Both the position numbers and the translations under genes were made by a program. Shown in pieces: positions 48,254 to 57,223 of a stretch of DNA of 64,000 nucleotides (within the stretch, counting starts at the first letter, position 1; every line of letters begins with the position of its first letter). Origin of the DNA: Vibrio gallicus (GTDB taxonomy: Bacteria; Pseudomonadota; Gammaproteobacteria; Enterobacterales; Vibrionaceae); contig NZ_AP024871.1 of assembly GCF_024346875.1 (NCBI RefSeq), positions 1,364,001 to 1,428,000 on the forward strand, given 5' to 3'. Under the pieces are notes generated by a model, which saw nothing but the letters and a program-made list of their open reading frames with translations, was not told the DNA's origin and did not search any database.

Positions 48254-50947
48254 TTATTGGTCGTTACGCGTTACTAGGCGGATTTCATCGAAGTAGCCCA
48301 TTAAATCATCAGAAGGCTCACCTTGATAAGATAGAGAGAACGCATCCAAACGCACTTCTAGCTCATTGCTCGTAAACTGACTGTTGGCATAAATTTCTTC
48401 GTCTGTCATGGTGTTATCGATATCGATTGCCATGTTAGCAAAGACCTCTACGCTATCATTTGATCCAGTATTGAATGTGGTTGATACCTTCTTAAAGCAG
48501 GTCTTACTGCTACCTTGAGGCGCATCACCTAAATCTTTAACATGAGCGTACTGCCCTTTGATAACCTCACCGTGTGAATCTTTAATACCAAAGTACAGGG
48601 TTGATAACGACTCATCTTTTTTATTGTCACAATAATAGAGTGAGTAACTTACGTCAGTATTGTGGGGTAAACCACTTACTACTTGGCTAACGCCTGGCTG
48701 CGAGTCAAAATGATGCTCCGTTACATCCTTCCTAAAGCGAATTCGCGCAGAGCCGCCATCTCCAAATGCCGTATCACCTGAGCTGCCTACGTCTCCATAG
48801 CCTGCATTACTGTTTTCTTGTGTTACCCATACATCGCTACTGCCGCCATTATTACGGAAATCAACAAAGTTAGGATCTTGCAGAGCCAGTAGCATAGTAA
48901 CCTCGGTTGGGATACCTAGGGTAATATTGGCTGTAGTAGATACGCCTGAGTTAAATGGAATGCGAACCCATTGATACTCTTCACTTGAGACTACATCCTG
49001 AAGTTGAGCAAGTCCGTCTATAGATAAACGATAACCCCCTTTTACAAAGGCACTTAGCTCGTAATTATGATTTGGGAGTAAACCTACTGACTGAGACAGG
49101 TATCCATTTTCACTAATCAAAGCGCTGCCGGTATGTGCGAAAGCATCATCACCAGTCACTTTCTCTGAGCCAAATCCAGACCAAGCATCTAAACCGTTAG
49201 CAAAATCAAAGTTTTCTATTTGTGCCACAACCACTGTTGGTTCTGGTTTTGCAATACGGTAGTGAGTAGGGCCCACATCGGCAAAATCTAATGGTCGGTA
49301 CTGGCGGTCGTCAGTAAGGTTATTGTCATCTGCGCCAACCAGTGTAGTATCAGAGCGCTGCTGGCCGTCCATATCAATAGTTACTTTAGAGAAATCACCT
49401 CGAGCATACTCTACTGCATCAATATTTGGTGTATTACTTGAGATGCGGTATAAACCATCTTCACTATGGCGTTTTAGTTCAGCTGCGCTAAATTCAAAAC
49501 CAGACTCGCTAGCGGTAATGCCGCTACTATCAGATACAGACTGACCAGAAACGATGTTTCCTGCAATATTTGAGTTGGTAGGAACGCCACGATCTGAACT
49601 GGTAAAGATTGGACCGATGGCCTTATCTACTAGGTTATTTGCCATATAGACGCTGTCAGGCTGGGTCTTTTTACCACCGCCATCAAGGTTCAAACTATTT
49701 ACACTATCAACAATGGTGTTGTGTGCTAGGTGAACGTTTTCTACTTGTTGGTATCCGTTATCTGAATCACCAGAGCCATCTGAACCTAACAGTACGATGC
49801 CACCGTGGTGGGTCGTGCTTAGATAACGCGCGCCTTCAATATAGTTGTTGGTCACTTCATGATCGCCATCAACGATGCGAATACCACCAGCAAACGGATG
49901 ACCATCGCCGAAGATAAAGTTATTGTTTATCTTAGCTTGACCACCATGGCGAGTTGTCAAAGAGCCGTAACTATGACGTATAGTATTGTGGCTAATAACA
50001 TTATTTGTACCCTTGTTTGAAATAACCTCAGCTTCACCTTGGATATTCTCAAATAAGTTACCAACAATGAACGAATCCCCTGGGTAGTGGTGAGTGTCAC
50101 TCAAGCCAGTACGAATTGCTTCATAATCATTATCACTAGAGTCTGCATAGAGTTTTCCATCCGTTGGTGGACGGTTGGCAATATAGTTTTTATATACCAC
50201 AACATCGCGGGCTAACTCATTGAGTTTTGTTTCTTCATCCCAGCTTGAGTCTACCCAACGGTTAAACGAGACCATAGGGTTTTTAACGTTCTTGCCACTT
50301 AGAATGCTGTGATCTAACCAAATGCCCTGTCCGTAGATGTGCACAAGGATACCTGAAATGCCACTTGGCTTTGCATCAACCACGGAGATCTCAGTAATAC
50401 GGCAATCAGTACATAGATTGTGGGTGCCATGGCGAGTTTCAATTAGGCTACTGCTGTATGTTACATCATTAAATACAAAGCCTTGTACCTGTACATGGCT
50501 ACCGGCCATAGCAACCTTAGAGTCGCCTCCCGTTATAATCGCCTTACCTGGATGCTCTGCTGCAACCTTAATTGGTGCTTGTGCCGTACCTTGTCCACCG
50601 AACTTCACATACAGACCGTCATCATATTCACCGTCTGCAAGACATAGCGTGGTACCTGGAGCCATTTCCGTTGATACCGCTTTTTGAAGGTCACTAGTAG
50701 AATCAAACACCTCGCTACACACAACCTCAGGAACCTCGATCACTGCCTCTGGAATACCAGAAGAATAAAAGGTCAGATCCTCAGAAATTGGCGGCAAAGG
50801 TGTTTCAGACTCGGGGCTATCAGGGTCAGCTGGAATACTCGAATCTGGGTTATCTGGAATATCTGATGGTGAGTTATTGCTATCTTTTCCATCGTTACAC
50901 CCAACAAGTGCTAGGCCGATTAAGATAGCAAGAATGTGTTTGCTCAT
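48254..50947 (-). CDS. Polysaccharide lyase family 6 lipoprotein (alginate lyase / chondroitinase B-like)
   Basis: An 897-residue surface or periplasmic lyase. A lipobox LVGC (Cys17) is followed by a disordered linker rich in P, D and S (about 20-55). The PL6 right-handed beta-helix covers about 75-560. The calcium and catalytic motif is QGEAEVISNKG (E305, E307, K312), and LTTRHG carries R333-H334. Two C-terminal beta-sandwich modules (about 575-690 and 700-890) look like carbohydrate-binding domains. Substrate is probably alginate or a similar uronate polymer, split by beta-elimination. The promoter region has a CRP-like box. Confidence 0.88.
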   Translation of the reverse strand: MSKHILAILIGLALVGCNDGKDSNNSPSDIPDNPDSSIPADPDSPESETPLPPISEDLTFYSSGIPEAVIEVPEVVCSEVFDSTSDLQKAVSTEMAPGTTLCLADGEYDDGLYVKFGGQGTAQAPIKVAAEHPGKAIITGGDSKVAMAGSHVQVQGFVFNDVTYSSSLIETRHGTHNLCTDCRITEISVVDAKPSGISGILVHIYGQGIWLDHSILSGKNVKNPMVSFNRWVDSSWDEETKLNELARDVVVYKNYIANRPPTDGKLYADSSDNDYEAIRTGLSDTHHYPGDSFIVGNLFENIQGEAEVISNKGTNNVISHNTIRHSYGSLTTRHGGQAKINNNFIFGDGHPFAGGIRIVDGDHEVTNNYIEGARYLSTTHHGGIVLLGSDGSGDSDNGYQQVENVHLAHNTIVDSVNSLNLDGGGKKTQPDSVYMANNLVDKAIGPIFTSSDRGVPTNSNIAGNIVSGQSVSDSSGITASESGFEFSAAELKRHSEDGLYRISSNTPNIDAVEYARGDFSKVTIDMDGQQRSDTTLVGADDNNLTDDRQYRPLDFADVGPTHYRIAKPEPTVVVAQIENFDFANGLDAWSGFGSEKVTGDDAFAHTGSALISENGYLSQSVGLLPNHNYELSAFVKGGYRLSIDGLAQLQDVVSSEEYQWVRIPFNSGVSTTANITLGIPTEVTMLLALQDPNFVDFRNNGGSSDVWVTQENSNAGYGDVGSSGDTAFGDGGSARIRFRKDVTEHHFDSQPGVSQVVSGLPHNTDVSYSLYYCDNKKDESLSTLYFGIKDSHGEVIKGQYAHVKDLGDAPQGSSKTCFKKVSTTFNTGSNDSVEVFANMAIDIDNTMTDEEIYANSQFTSNELEVRLDAFSLSYQGEPSDDLMGYFDEIRLVTRNDQ

Positions 50948-51140
50948 ATTGCTTCTCCTGTAGTTATTTTAGAAAAATACTACAAAATATTTCAGGCAAT
51001 AATTGCGATATCTGTTCGTTATTTATGGGTATTTTATGCATACACTTGAGTAGTGCACAACATTATTCTTAATTATCCAATTTAAAACATAGACTTAAGC
51101 ATGCATATTCACACCTCACTCTCTTGTATTATTTTATAAC

Positions 51141-51162
51141 AAGTGTGAATGCGATCTCATTC
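51141..51162. promoter_or_regulatory. CRP-like binding site upstream of the lyase gene
   Basis: TGTGA-ATGCGA-TCTCA at 51144-51159 matches the CRP consensus TGTGA-N6-TCACA at nine of ten core bases, and the flanks (AAG and TTC) fit too. It lies about 200 bp before the lyase start, which suits catabolite control of polysaccharide use. Confidence 0.5.
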
Positions 51163-51204
51163 ATAGTTGCTAGTTTTCGTGAGTCGAAAATCTAGCCACA
51201 AAAT

Positions 51205-51228
51205 ATTTAGTGAGTTAAGTCACTAAAT
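51205..51228. other. 24-bp palindrome
   Basis: Nine-bp arms ATTTAGTGA / TCACTAAAT around GTTAAG. It lacks a T-run, so an operator is as likely as a terminator for the upstream hemolysin-III gene. Confidence 0.4.
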
Positions 51229-51300
51229 AAATGGTAACAAGTCATTTTCATAAGGAGCAACAGATAGATATGACTTAAAAAAGCCTATTTTATCAGCCAA

Positions 51301-51945
51301 TTAGATAGGTTTAACAAACAAGTAAATCGCAAAAAAATGACACACACAGCCAGCAAGTACAAAACAGTGCCAGATAGCATGGTTATAAGGAATACGTTTG
51401 GCTACGTAGAACACCACACCTAAGGTGTAGATTAAACCACCAACTGCCAGCAGAATAAGTCCCCCTGCTGCTAAGTGGATTGACAGTTGATAAATCACTA
51501 TCAGTGATAGCCACCCCATTGCGATATAAGAAAATAGTGAAAAGCGCTTAAATCGATATACAAAAACCAACTTCATAACGATACCCAATACTGCAATACC
51601 CCAGATCACTATCATCAATCCTATTGCTAAGGGAGTACGTAAACTTACCAGTAGAAATGGCGTATAACTGCCGGCGATTAAAAAGTAGATAGCGCTATGA
51701 TCGAATGTCTTTAACCAACGCTTGGCTTTGGGAGAACGAATGGAATGGTATAGCGTAGAGGCCATAAATAGCACAATAATGCTGGTTCCATATAGCGCCA
51801 TGCTCACAATCGTTAAGGTATCCGCTGAATACGCAAATGATTTTTGTAGAAGTAGAACTAACGCGAAAACGCCAAATAACATGCCTATGCCATGGCTAAT
51901 AGAGTTGGCTAATTCTTCATTTACAGAATACTGAGATTGCGACAC
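51301..51945 (-). CDS. trhA: Hemolysin III family membrane protein (TrhA/YqfA)
   Basis: A 214-residue protein with seven membrane segments of the PAQR/hemolysin III family. Key motifs are [50 protein letters not shown] with the metal-binding His, and [20 protein letters not shown]. In E. coli TrhA takes part in membrane energetics and lipid balance. The start is GTG at 51945 with AGAGGA seven bases upstream, giving an N-terminus matching YqfA; the longer frame is not supported. Confidence 0.92.
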   Translation of the reverse strand: MSQSQYSVNEELANSISHGIGMLFGVFALVLLLQKSFAYSADTLTIVSMALYGTSIIVLFMASTLYHSIRSPKAKRWLKTFDHSAIYFLIAGSYTPFLLVSLRTPLAIGLMIVIWGIAVLGIVMKLVFVYRFKRFSLFSYIAMGWLSLIVIYQLSIHLAAGGLILLAVGGLIYTLGVVFYVAKRIPYNHAIWHCFVLAGCVCHFFAIYLFVKPI

Positions 51946-52030
51946 ATTATTATCCTCTACACGATTATACCGACAGTATGGCATGTTTAGCGAACAAGTG
52001 TAAGCTGAAAAATGGCTCTTTTAAAATAAG

Positions 52031-52061
52031 AAAAAGGCCAACAAACACACGCTTATTGACC
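52031..52061 (-). terminator. Terminator downstream of the 52-codon gene
   Basis: On the minus strand GGTCAA...TTGGCC (one G-T pair) followed by TTTTTCTT. A second hairpin, CTCACTTTT/AAAAGTGAG (52085-52107), overlaps the end of the small gene. Confidence 0.55.
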
Positions 52062-52091
52062 TATTTTATAGCCTGTTTTTTAGGCTCACTT

Positions 52092-52250
52092 TTAGTTAAA
52101 AAGTGAGGCAGCTCTTGCTTTGGTGCAATGCATTGGGAATTGATTTTGTACCACGCTAGCCGAAGAGCATACCGCTGACATTGCTGTATTATTATTCCAG
52201 ATGAAAACCGCACCTAAAACGACGATTACCGCAATTACCAGTTTGTTCAT
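52092..52250 (-). CDS. Small single-span membrane protein, 52 residues
   Basis: Starts with MNKLVIAVIVVLGAVFIWNN, a membrane segment or uncleaved signal, then a short polar domain with two Cys (SAVCSSA and MHCTK) and ends ASLFN. The ATG has AGAGAG six bases upstream, and the frame ends in a hairpin region followed by a terminator, so it looks like a real gene. It lies 241 bp downstream of the tadF-like gene on the same strand. No family recognised; the Cys pair suggests a periplasmic disulfide. Confidence 0.6.
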   Translation of the reverse strand: MNKLVIAVIVVLGAVFIWNNNTAMSAVCSSASVVQNQFPMHCTKARAASLFN

Positions 52251-52450
52251 ATTTTGCTCTCTAAGTTACATTCGAGTGATTCACTAAGCATAGACCAGGA
52301 AAACCAACCCATGGACTATGAAAACATAGGTTTAATGGTGAAGAGGTGTTGGGAACTGGGAACTAGAGCCTAACAGCATAGCAAATCTTGGGTGCCCACA
52401 GATGCCGCTTAAAACACTACCGGCATGTCGAGGTTTGCTAGGGAGGTAAC

Positions 52451-52487
52451 ATCGATTCACCGCTACATAGATACACCAACTCACCGC
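52451..52487 (-). repeat. Orphan fragment of the 8-bp tandem array
   Basis: Read on the minus strand it gives GGTGAGTT, GGTGTATC, TATGTAGC, GGTGAATC, GATG, the same 8-bp family as in the clusters at 7.4 and 22 kb, but without the hairpin core. Confidence 0.7.
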
Positions 52488-52491
52488 CCCC

Positions 52492-53013
52492 TTAACTCTG
52501 ACAATCTACACTGGTAGGTGAGGCTTCATATACTCCCAAATCATCATAATATGGACGATATACACCCAGACTTTCGGAAGGTAAGGTTGTTTCAAATGCA
52601 TCTATATTGGTTAGAGTGCCAAATATCCCCCCTAATATTGAGAATGAATAGCTAAAACCTGAGATGCGAGCAGTGACATAACGGATAGAGCCAAATCCTG
52701 TGCTTGATGTTGGACTCGCAATCTTACTCCCCGCTTCGTCGAGATAGTCTATCTCTAGGGTTAAGGTACTCAAATCAATGGGTGAGTTATAGGTCGAGCC
52801 AAAATCACTGGTATTGAGCTTACTATCATCAACGATATAACACACTGTCGCCAAGCGTGCGGCCTTGCGCGTTACTTCATTGAGCATTTGTAATGAAAAC
52901 AGAAAACGCCCTATTTCGATAATCCCAAATAGCAGTAGTAACAACACAGAACTTACAATAGTAAACTCAACAATCGCCAAACCACCCTGTTTGCGTGTTT
53001 TGGTTGACCTCAT
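52492..53013 (-). CDS. TadE/TadF-like minor pseudopilin (Tad/Flp pilus)
   Basis: A 173-residue protein with a class III prepilin-like start: basic leader, then GLAIVEFTIVSSVLLLLLFGIIEIGRF, where cleavage after Gly leaves Glu at +5. A periplasmic domain with two Cys follows. By gene order it corresponds to TadF. It overlaps the TadE-like gene by four bases and is the last gene of a tadG-tadE-tadF unit. Confidence 0.85.
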   Translation of the reverse strand: MRSTKTRKQGGLAIVEFTIVSSVLLLLLFGIIEIGRFLFSLQMLNEVTRKAARLATVCYIVDDSKLNTSDFGSTYNSPIDLSTLTLEIDYLDEAGSKIASPTSSTGFGSIRYVTARISGFSYSFSILGGIFGTLTNIDAFETTLPSESLGVYRPYYDDLGVYEASPTSVDCQS

Positions 53014-53453
53014 ATGCCGCTCCTACGCATTGAAGCAGATGCGGATAAGTTCATAGATAACGACGTGTTGGTAAATGGGATCTTGGAAAATACCGGACTA
53101 TATGGGTAAACCGCTGATACCGTTATATGCTCTGAGCTTGAGGTATCTATGGATATATTTGCAGTTGAGATCCCTGTTAAGACCTTTTGTGATTCAGTTC
53201 CTGAGCCTCTCATACCGTACACCACTACATTTTTGATTTGCGATTCAGGAGCAATAGTCCCTTGTGGTTGCGCGCCATAAATGTCGAGTAACGCGTAACG
53301 CGCACCAGCTTGTACCGCTTTATTTAAGGTTGTGTATTGAATGAAGATACGGCTAATTTCAAAGATACCCACCATTAATATAAGTAATATTGGTAGAACA
53401 AATAGCATTTCTACCGCAGCAATTCCCTTTTGCTTTCGATTATGTACATCCAT
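53010..53453 (-). CDS. TadE-like minor pseudopilin
   Basis: A 147-residue protein with the TadE pattern KGIAAVEMLFVLPILLILMV (Glu at +5 after the cleaved Gly) and a helix-rich continuation IFIQYTTLNKAVQAGARYA. The peptidase (TadV/prepilin peptidase) that would process it is not in the window. It starts one base after the tadG-like stop, which indicates a coupled operon. Confidence 0.87.
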   Translation of the reverse strand: MDVHNRKQKGIAAVEMLFVLPILLILMVGIFEISRIFIQYTTLNKAVQAGARYALLDIYGAQPQGTIAPESQIKNVVVYGMRGSGTESQKVLTGISTANISIDTSSSEHITVSAVYPYSPVFSKIPFTNTSLSMNLSASASMRRSGI

Positions 53454-53454
53454 G

Positions 53455-54660
53455 TTAAGACTCCCCTGTAGTCAGATCTCGATAAAGCTGGATCTTATAC
53501 GGACCAGTATCGGTAGGCGTTTGTCCCCCGCCCCCATTTGGCACAGTGCATCCACTGGTATAAAACTCGCCATATATTATTTTATCTTGTTTGTCGTATT
53601 GCTGAGTTAAGAAGAAGCAGGCAAAACCTTCAATTGTTACCGCTGATGCACCATTGGTTCCGCCCGAGCAATCCACAACCGGAACCACAAAGGTTCGTCG
53701 TCCATTACCATTATAATCAGCATAACGCTCCGACATAGTATCAGTATCAGGCTCAGGAAAGCCGTCTTCTTGAACCCAGCGAGAATTAAAGCCCGTAACA
53801 GGTCCATTATTTACCCCAGGCTTGGTGTCCACCGAACCATCGATAAAATAAATGCCAGACTCACCATCGGAAAAATCGCCCGGCGCTTTTCCGCCAATCG
53901 CATCTCCTAACCCATCGGCACCATTACCATAACCATCTAGGCGCAGGTAATTGTAGTTCCCAGACCCAATATCACCCGAGCTCGGGTCATAGCAATTTTC
54001 CGTACAATTGCTATTACCTGTTGTTTTACCTGCCAATTGATATTCGGTTCCAACGTCATAGCCATAATTAGTGCTGCCTTGTTCGCAGACACCAATTGGA
54101 GCGATCACTGAGCTATTTTCAATGCCAGAGCTGCGTCCAGATACCGCGCTTGCAGCAACGGCCTTACTAAGACCGAACACCTGCACTAGAAAACTGTCTA
54201 AATCATGGCTATCGACCGAAACCCGTGTATAGATATCACGAGCGGTACTTAATGAATTTACAGCGGGAAATGTAATAGGATTATTACTAAATTGAATGGT
54301 AACTTGCGTACCGTCATTGGATTGAAATTTATACTCTTTAGTAGCAGTCGAGTTTTCAGTAACGCCTACTACGGCAAAATCCAGTTCGTCATTTCCAGCC
54401 CCAGATGCCATGGCTTTAATAGTCTCAATTGCAGCATCGGCTGCTTGAGACACACCTGCGCCATTTTCGATAGCCATAGAGGCTGATAGCGCGGCTGAAT
54501 CCACAGCATTTTGCACGCGTGATTTATTTAAAATCATATGGTTAATATCGATTGCAAGGGCTGCAAAACCGATAAGCACCAATAAACTGACGGTAAATAG
54601 AATCACCACCAAACCGCTTTGCTTCCTTGCACCGCGGCGTCCCACTCTGATAACTCTCAT
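53455..54660 (-). CDS. TadG-like pilus assembly protein
   Basis: A 401-residue protein of the TadG N-terminal domain family: basic leader, then SGLVVILFTVSLLVLIGFAALAID membrane helix, followed by the typical RVQNAVDSAALSASMAI helix. The periplasmic part has several Cys (VCEQG, NCTENCYDP, VDCSGG, GFACFF, SGCTVP) that could form disulfides. A von Willebrand motif is not obvious, so the protein is on the short side for TadG. First gene of the three-gene unit. Confidence 0.85.
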   Translation of the reverse strand: MRVIRVGRRGARKQSGLVVILFTVSLLVLIGFAALAIDINHMILNKSRVQNAVDSAALSASMAIENGAGVSQAADAAIETIKAMASGAGNDELDFAVVGVTENSTATKEYKFQSNDGTQVTIQFSNNPITFPAVNSLSTARDIYTRVSVDSHDLDSFLVQVFGLSKAVAASAVSGRSSGIENSSVIAPIGVCEQGSTNYGYDVGTEYQLAGKTTGNSNCTENCYDPSSGDIGSGNYNYLRLDGYGNGADGLGDAIGGKAPGDFSDGESGIYFIDGSVDTKPGVNNGPVTGFNSRWVQEDGFPEPDTDTMSERYADYNGNGRRTFVVPVVDCSGGTNGASAVTIEGFACFFLTQQYDKQDKIIYGEFYTSGCTVPNGGGGQTPTDTGPYKIQLYRDLTTGES

Positions 54661-54736
54661 AATTCCCTCTCTTAACAGCTATCAAGTGTCTAAATTACAC
54701 TCGTGTTTAAGTATAGCAAGTCAGAGAGGATTATCT

Positions 54737-54766
54737 TAATATTATGCGTATCGGCGCATAATATTA
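54737..54766. other. Perfect 12-bp inverted repeat between the phn and tad genes
   Basis: Arms TAATATTATGCG / CGCATAATATTA around TATCGG. There is no T-run. It could terminate the phn operon or bind a regulator of the tad genes, whose start is 76 bp away. Confidence 0.5.
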
Positions 54767-54807
54767 CAGAGCTTAGGGTCGTTAACTAATAGCAGACTCG
54801 ATGCCTA

Positions 54808-55608
54808 TTAAATAAGTGCATGTCGTGCCTTGGCGGAGATCCACTCAGAAATAACCACTGTCATTAGAATAGACAAGAAGATAACCGTGACCTGAGGCCA
54901 TGCCAATATCGACATTGATTCTTGAAGCTTAAGACCAATACCTCCTGCGCCAACCAATCCCAGAACCGTCGACTCACGAATATTAATATCCCAACGAAAT
55001 AGACTGGTTCCTACAAAGCTTGGCATCACCTGTGGCACAATGCCGTAATCTAAAACCTGTAGTGGTGAAGCCCCTGTCGCCTTAATCGCAGAGACCTGAG
55101 TCTTGTTCACTTCTTCAATCGCTTCATACATAAGCTTAGCGACAAAACCAATAGAGCGCAGTGCAATCGCTATAATACCCGCTAATAAACCCGGCCCTAA
55201 GATAGCAACTAATAACAGTGCCCAAATCAGAGAGTTAATTGAGCGACTCGCCGCGATAATAAACAGCGCTACAGGTCTTACAAATACGGTACTTGGAGTA
55301 GTATTGTTAGCGGCTAAAAATGCCACTGGAAGCGCAAGTACAATGCCAAGCAAAGTGCCGAGCGTCGCGATATTAATTGTGTCCCACAGCGGTTGCCATA
55401 ACTGCTCTAGATAGCTCCATCTTGGCGGCCACATGCGCGAAGAGATATCCGCCATTTGGTTGGGTGCATCGGTCACAAAAAACCAGATAGTCTCGCGGTT
55501 CATGACCTGCCAACAAAACACACACAGGCTAATAAAGGTAAACCATACCAGCCAACGCACCATACTCTCTTTTTGACTATATCGATGCCAACTCGTTAAA
55601 TCTGTCAT
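54808..55608 (-). CDS. phnE: Phosphonate-type ABC transporter permease (second PhnE)
   Basis: A 266-residue inner-membrane permease with about six segments and the binding-protein-dependent permease signature near EAIEEVNKTQVSAIKATGASPLQ. The C-terminal half has the PhnE motif FRWDINIRESTVLGLVGAGGIG. It is the last gene of phnD-phnC-phnE-phnE and follows the first permease by nine bases. The two permeases probably form a heterodimer. Confidence 0.9.
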   Translation of the reverse strand: MTDLTSWHRYSQKESMVRWLVWFTFISLCVFCWQVMNRETIWFFVTDAPNQMADISSRMWPPRWSYLEQLWQPLWDTINIATLGTLLGIVLALPVAFLAANNTTPSTVFVRPVALFIIAASRSINSLIWALLLVAILGPGLLAGIIAIALRSIGFVAKLMYEAIEEVNKTQVSAIKATGASPLQVLDYGIVPQVMPSFVGTSLFRWDINIRESTVLGLVGAGGIGLKLQESMSILAWPQVTVIFLSILMTVVISEWISAKARHALI

Positions 55609-55617
55609 TTATTTTAC

Positions 55618-56418
55618 CTACTGTACACGCTGACGAATTAAGGTAGATACATATTCACACGCCATTACTATCCCTATAATGATCAGCAATATGCCGGCAG
55701 CGGTACTGTATTCGTACCTATCCATTGCGGTATTTAGTGTTGCTCCAATGCCTCCAGCCCCAACAATGCCTATCACTGCTGACTCTCTAAAGTTGATATC
55801 TAGTCGATACATAGAAAGGCCAATAAAACGCGGCATTACCTGTGCTTGTATTGCATAGTTCACCTGCTGTAGCCAGCTGGCACCTGTGGAGCGCATGGCC
55901 GTTAGCGGCGCCGGATCAATCGCTTCAATTTCATCTGCAAACAGCTTTGCCAAAAAGCCGATAGTGGCAAAGGTCAAGGTTACAAAGCCAGCAAAGGTGC
56001 CAAAGCCAAATAGTGCAACGCATAATATCGCGATGATGATCTCTTGAAAGCTGCGCGCTATTGCCACAAACCCACGGCAGAACATGTACACAGGTTTAGG
56101 TGCAATATTCTTCGCAGCTCCTAGTCCAAACGGTATGGAAAGCAATACTCCTGCCACTGTCGATGTCACCGTCATGGTTAAGCTTTCTATCAAGCCTTGA
56201 TAGATATTATCCCAGCGACCACTAAAATCCGGTGACATGAATGCAAGGATAAAGGTCAGCCCGCGCTCTGAGCCTTCATAGATTCGTGCCCAATTGATCT
56301 CTACCGACTGAAATGCAAAGGTTAGATAAATCAAAGCAAAGGCCACTATGCCCCACCTTACAGGGGCACTGGCAATCAGAGGTGGCTTTTTCCAACTGCT
56401 TGAATACTCGCCATTCAT
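55618..56418 (-). CDS. phnE: Phosphonate-type ABC transporter permease (first PhnE)
   Basis: A 266-residue permease, homologous to the next one, with [26 protein letters not shown] and the cytoplasmic-loop motif [23 protein letters not shown]. Its start overlaps the phnC stop by four bases. The paired permeases are a normal variant of phosphonate/phosphite importers. Confidence 0.9.
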   Translation of the reverse strand: MNGEYSSSWKKPPLIASAPVRWGIVAFALIYLTFAFQSVEINWARIYEGSERGLTFILAFMSPDFSGRWDNIYQGLIESLTMTVTSTVAGVLLSIPFGLGAAKNIAPKPVYMFCRGFVAIARSFQEIIIAILCVALFGFGTFAGFVTLTFATIGFLAKLFADEIEAIDPAPLTAMRSTGASWLQQVNYAIQAQVMPRFIGLSMYRLDINFRESAVIGIVGAGGIGATLNTAMDRYEYSTAAGILLIIIGIVMACEYVSTLIRQRVQ

Positions 56419-57215
56419 GCTACTGCCTCAACTAACGTCAAAGACTGAGGCTCTTGCTCCGCAAGGCTCCAGTCTTCTTCTCCATAAATTGTGGTTAATA
56501 CCGATTCATCCAATTGTTGCGGTTTACCATCAAACACCACTTCTCCCGCCTTCAAGCCTACAATTCGATCAACAAACTGCTTAGCTAACTGGACATCATG
56601 AATATTAATGATCGCAGGCAGTCCCTTCTCGGCGCAAATCTCGCTAATCAAACGCATAATTTGACGCGCAGTACGCGGATCAAGGGCCGCAGTAGGTTCA
56701 TCAATAAGCAGCAGCTTTGGATTTTGAGCCAGTGCTCTGGCAATACCTACGCGCTGACGTTGACCACCGGATAATGCATCTGCTCGCTTGTTGGCGTGCT
56801 CCAATAATCCAACGCGGTCTAACAATGCATAGGCTGTTTGAATATCTTGGGCACTATAACGACGAGTAAAACTGCGCCAGAATCCTACATAGCCAAGACG
56901 ACCCGACAATACATTTTCCATTACGGTTAGCCGCTCGATAAGCGCATACTCTTGGAAGATCATCCCAATTTCACGACGCGCAGCACCAAGCTTACCTTTA
57001 GAAAGGGAAACCAGATCTTGCTCACAGAACATCACCTCACCACGTGTCGGCTCTGTTAAGCGGTTAATACAGCGAATCAGTGTCGATTTACCGGCCCCAG
57101 AAGGGCCGATAAGTCCAACAACTTCCCCAGATTCGACTGAGAAGCTCACATCCGTTAGTGCTTTATCATCTGCGGAATAATGCTTAGTGAGCTTATTTAG
57201 AGTAAGTGCTGACAT
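56415..57215 (-). CDS. phnC: Phosphonate-type ABC transporter ATPase PhnC
   Basis: A 266-residue ATPase with Walker [10 protein letters not shown] at 37-45, Q-loop [10 protein letters not shown], signature [15 protein letters not shown] and Walker [13 protein letters not shown]. The stretch [20 protein letters not shown] is typical of PhnC. It lies eight bases after phnD. Confidence 0.93.
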   Translation of the reverse strand: MSALTLNKLTKHYSADDKALTDVSFSVESGEVVGLIGPSGAGKSTLIRCINRLTEPTRGEVMFCEQDLVSLSKGKLGAARREIGMIFQEYALIERLTVMENVLSGRLGYVGFWRSFTRRYSAQDIQTAYALLDRVGLLEHANKRADALSGGQRQRVGIARALAQNPKLLLIDEPTAALDPRTARQIMRLISEICAEKGLPAIINIHDVQLAKQFVDRIVGLKAGEVVFDGKPQQLDESVLTTIYGEEDWSLAEQEPQSLTLVEAVA

Positions 57216-57223
57216 GGGTTTCC

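Larger units (their letters stand above)
50948..51300. other. Intergenic region upstream of the lyase
   Basis: AT-rich, 353 bp, without a gene. It contains a CRP-like box and a 24-bp palindrome (listed separately) and should hold the lyase promoter. Confidence 0.6.

Noticed and set aside
49323..50866. Several plus-strand open frames opposite the lyase gene.
   Set aside because: They are shadows of the lyase coding sequence, with no start signals or family matches.
54808..57215. All three phn transport genes encode 266 residues.
   Set aside because: Coincidence; the ATPase is unrelated to the permeases, and the two permeases are only family-level homologues.
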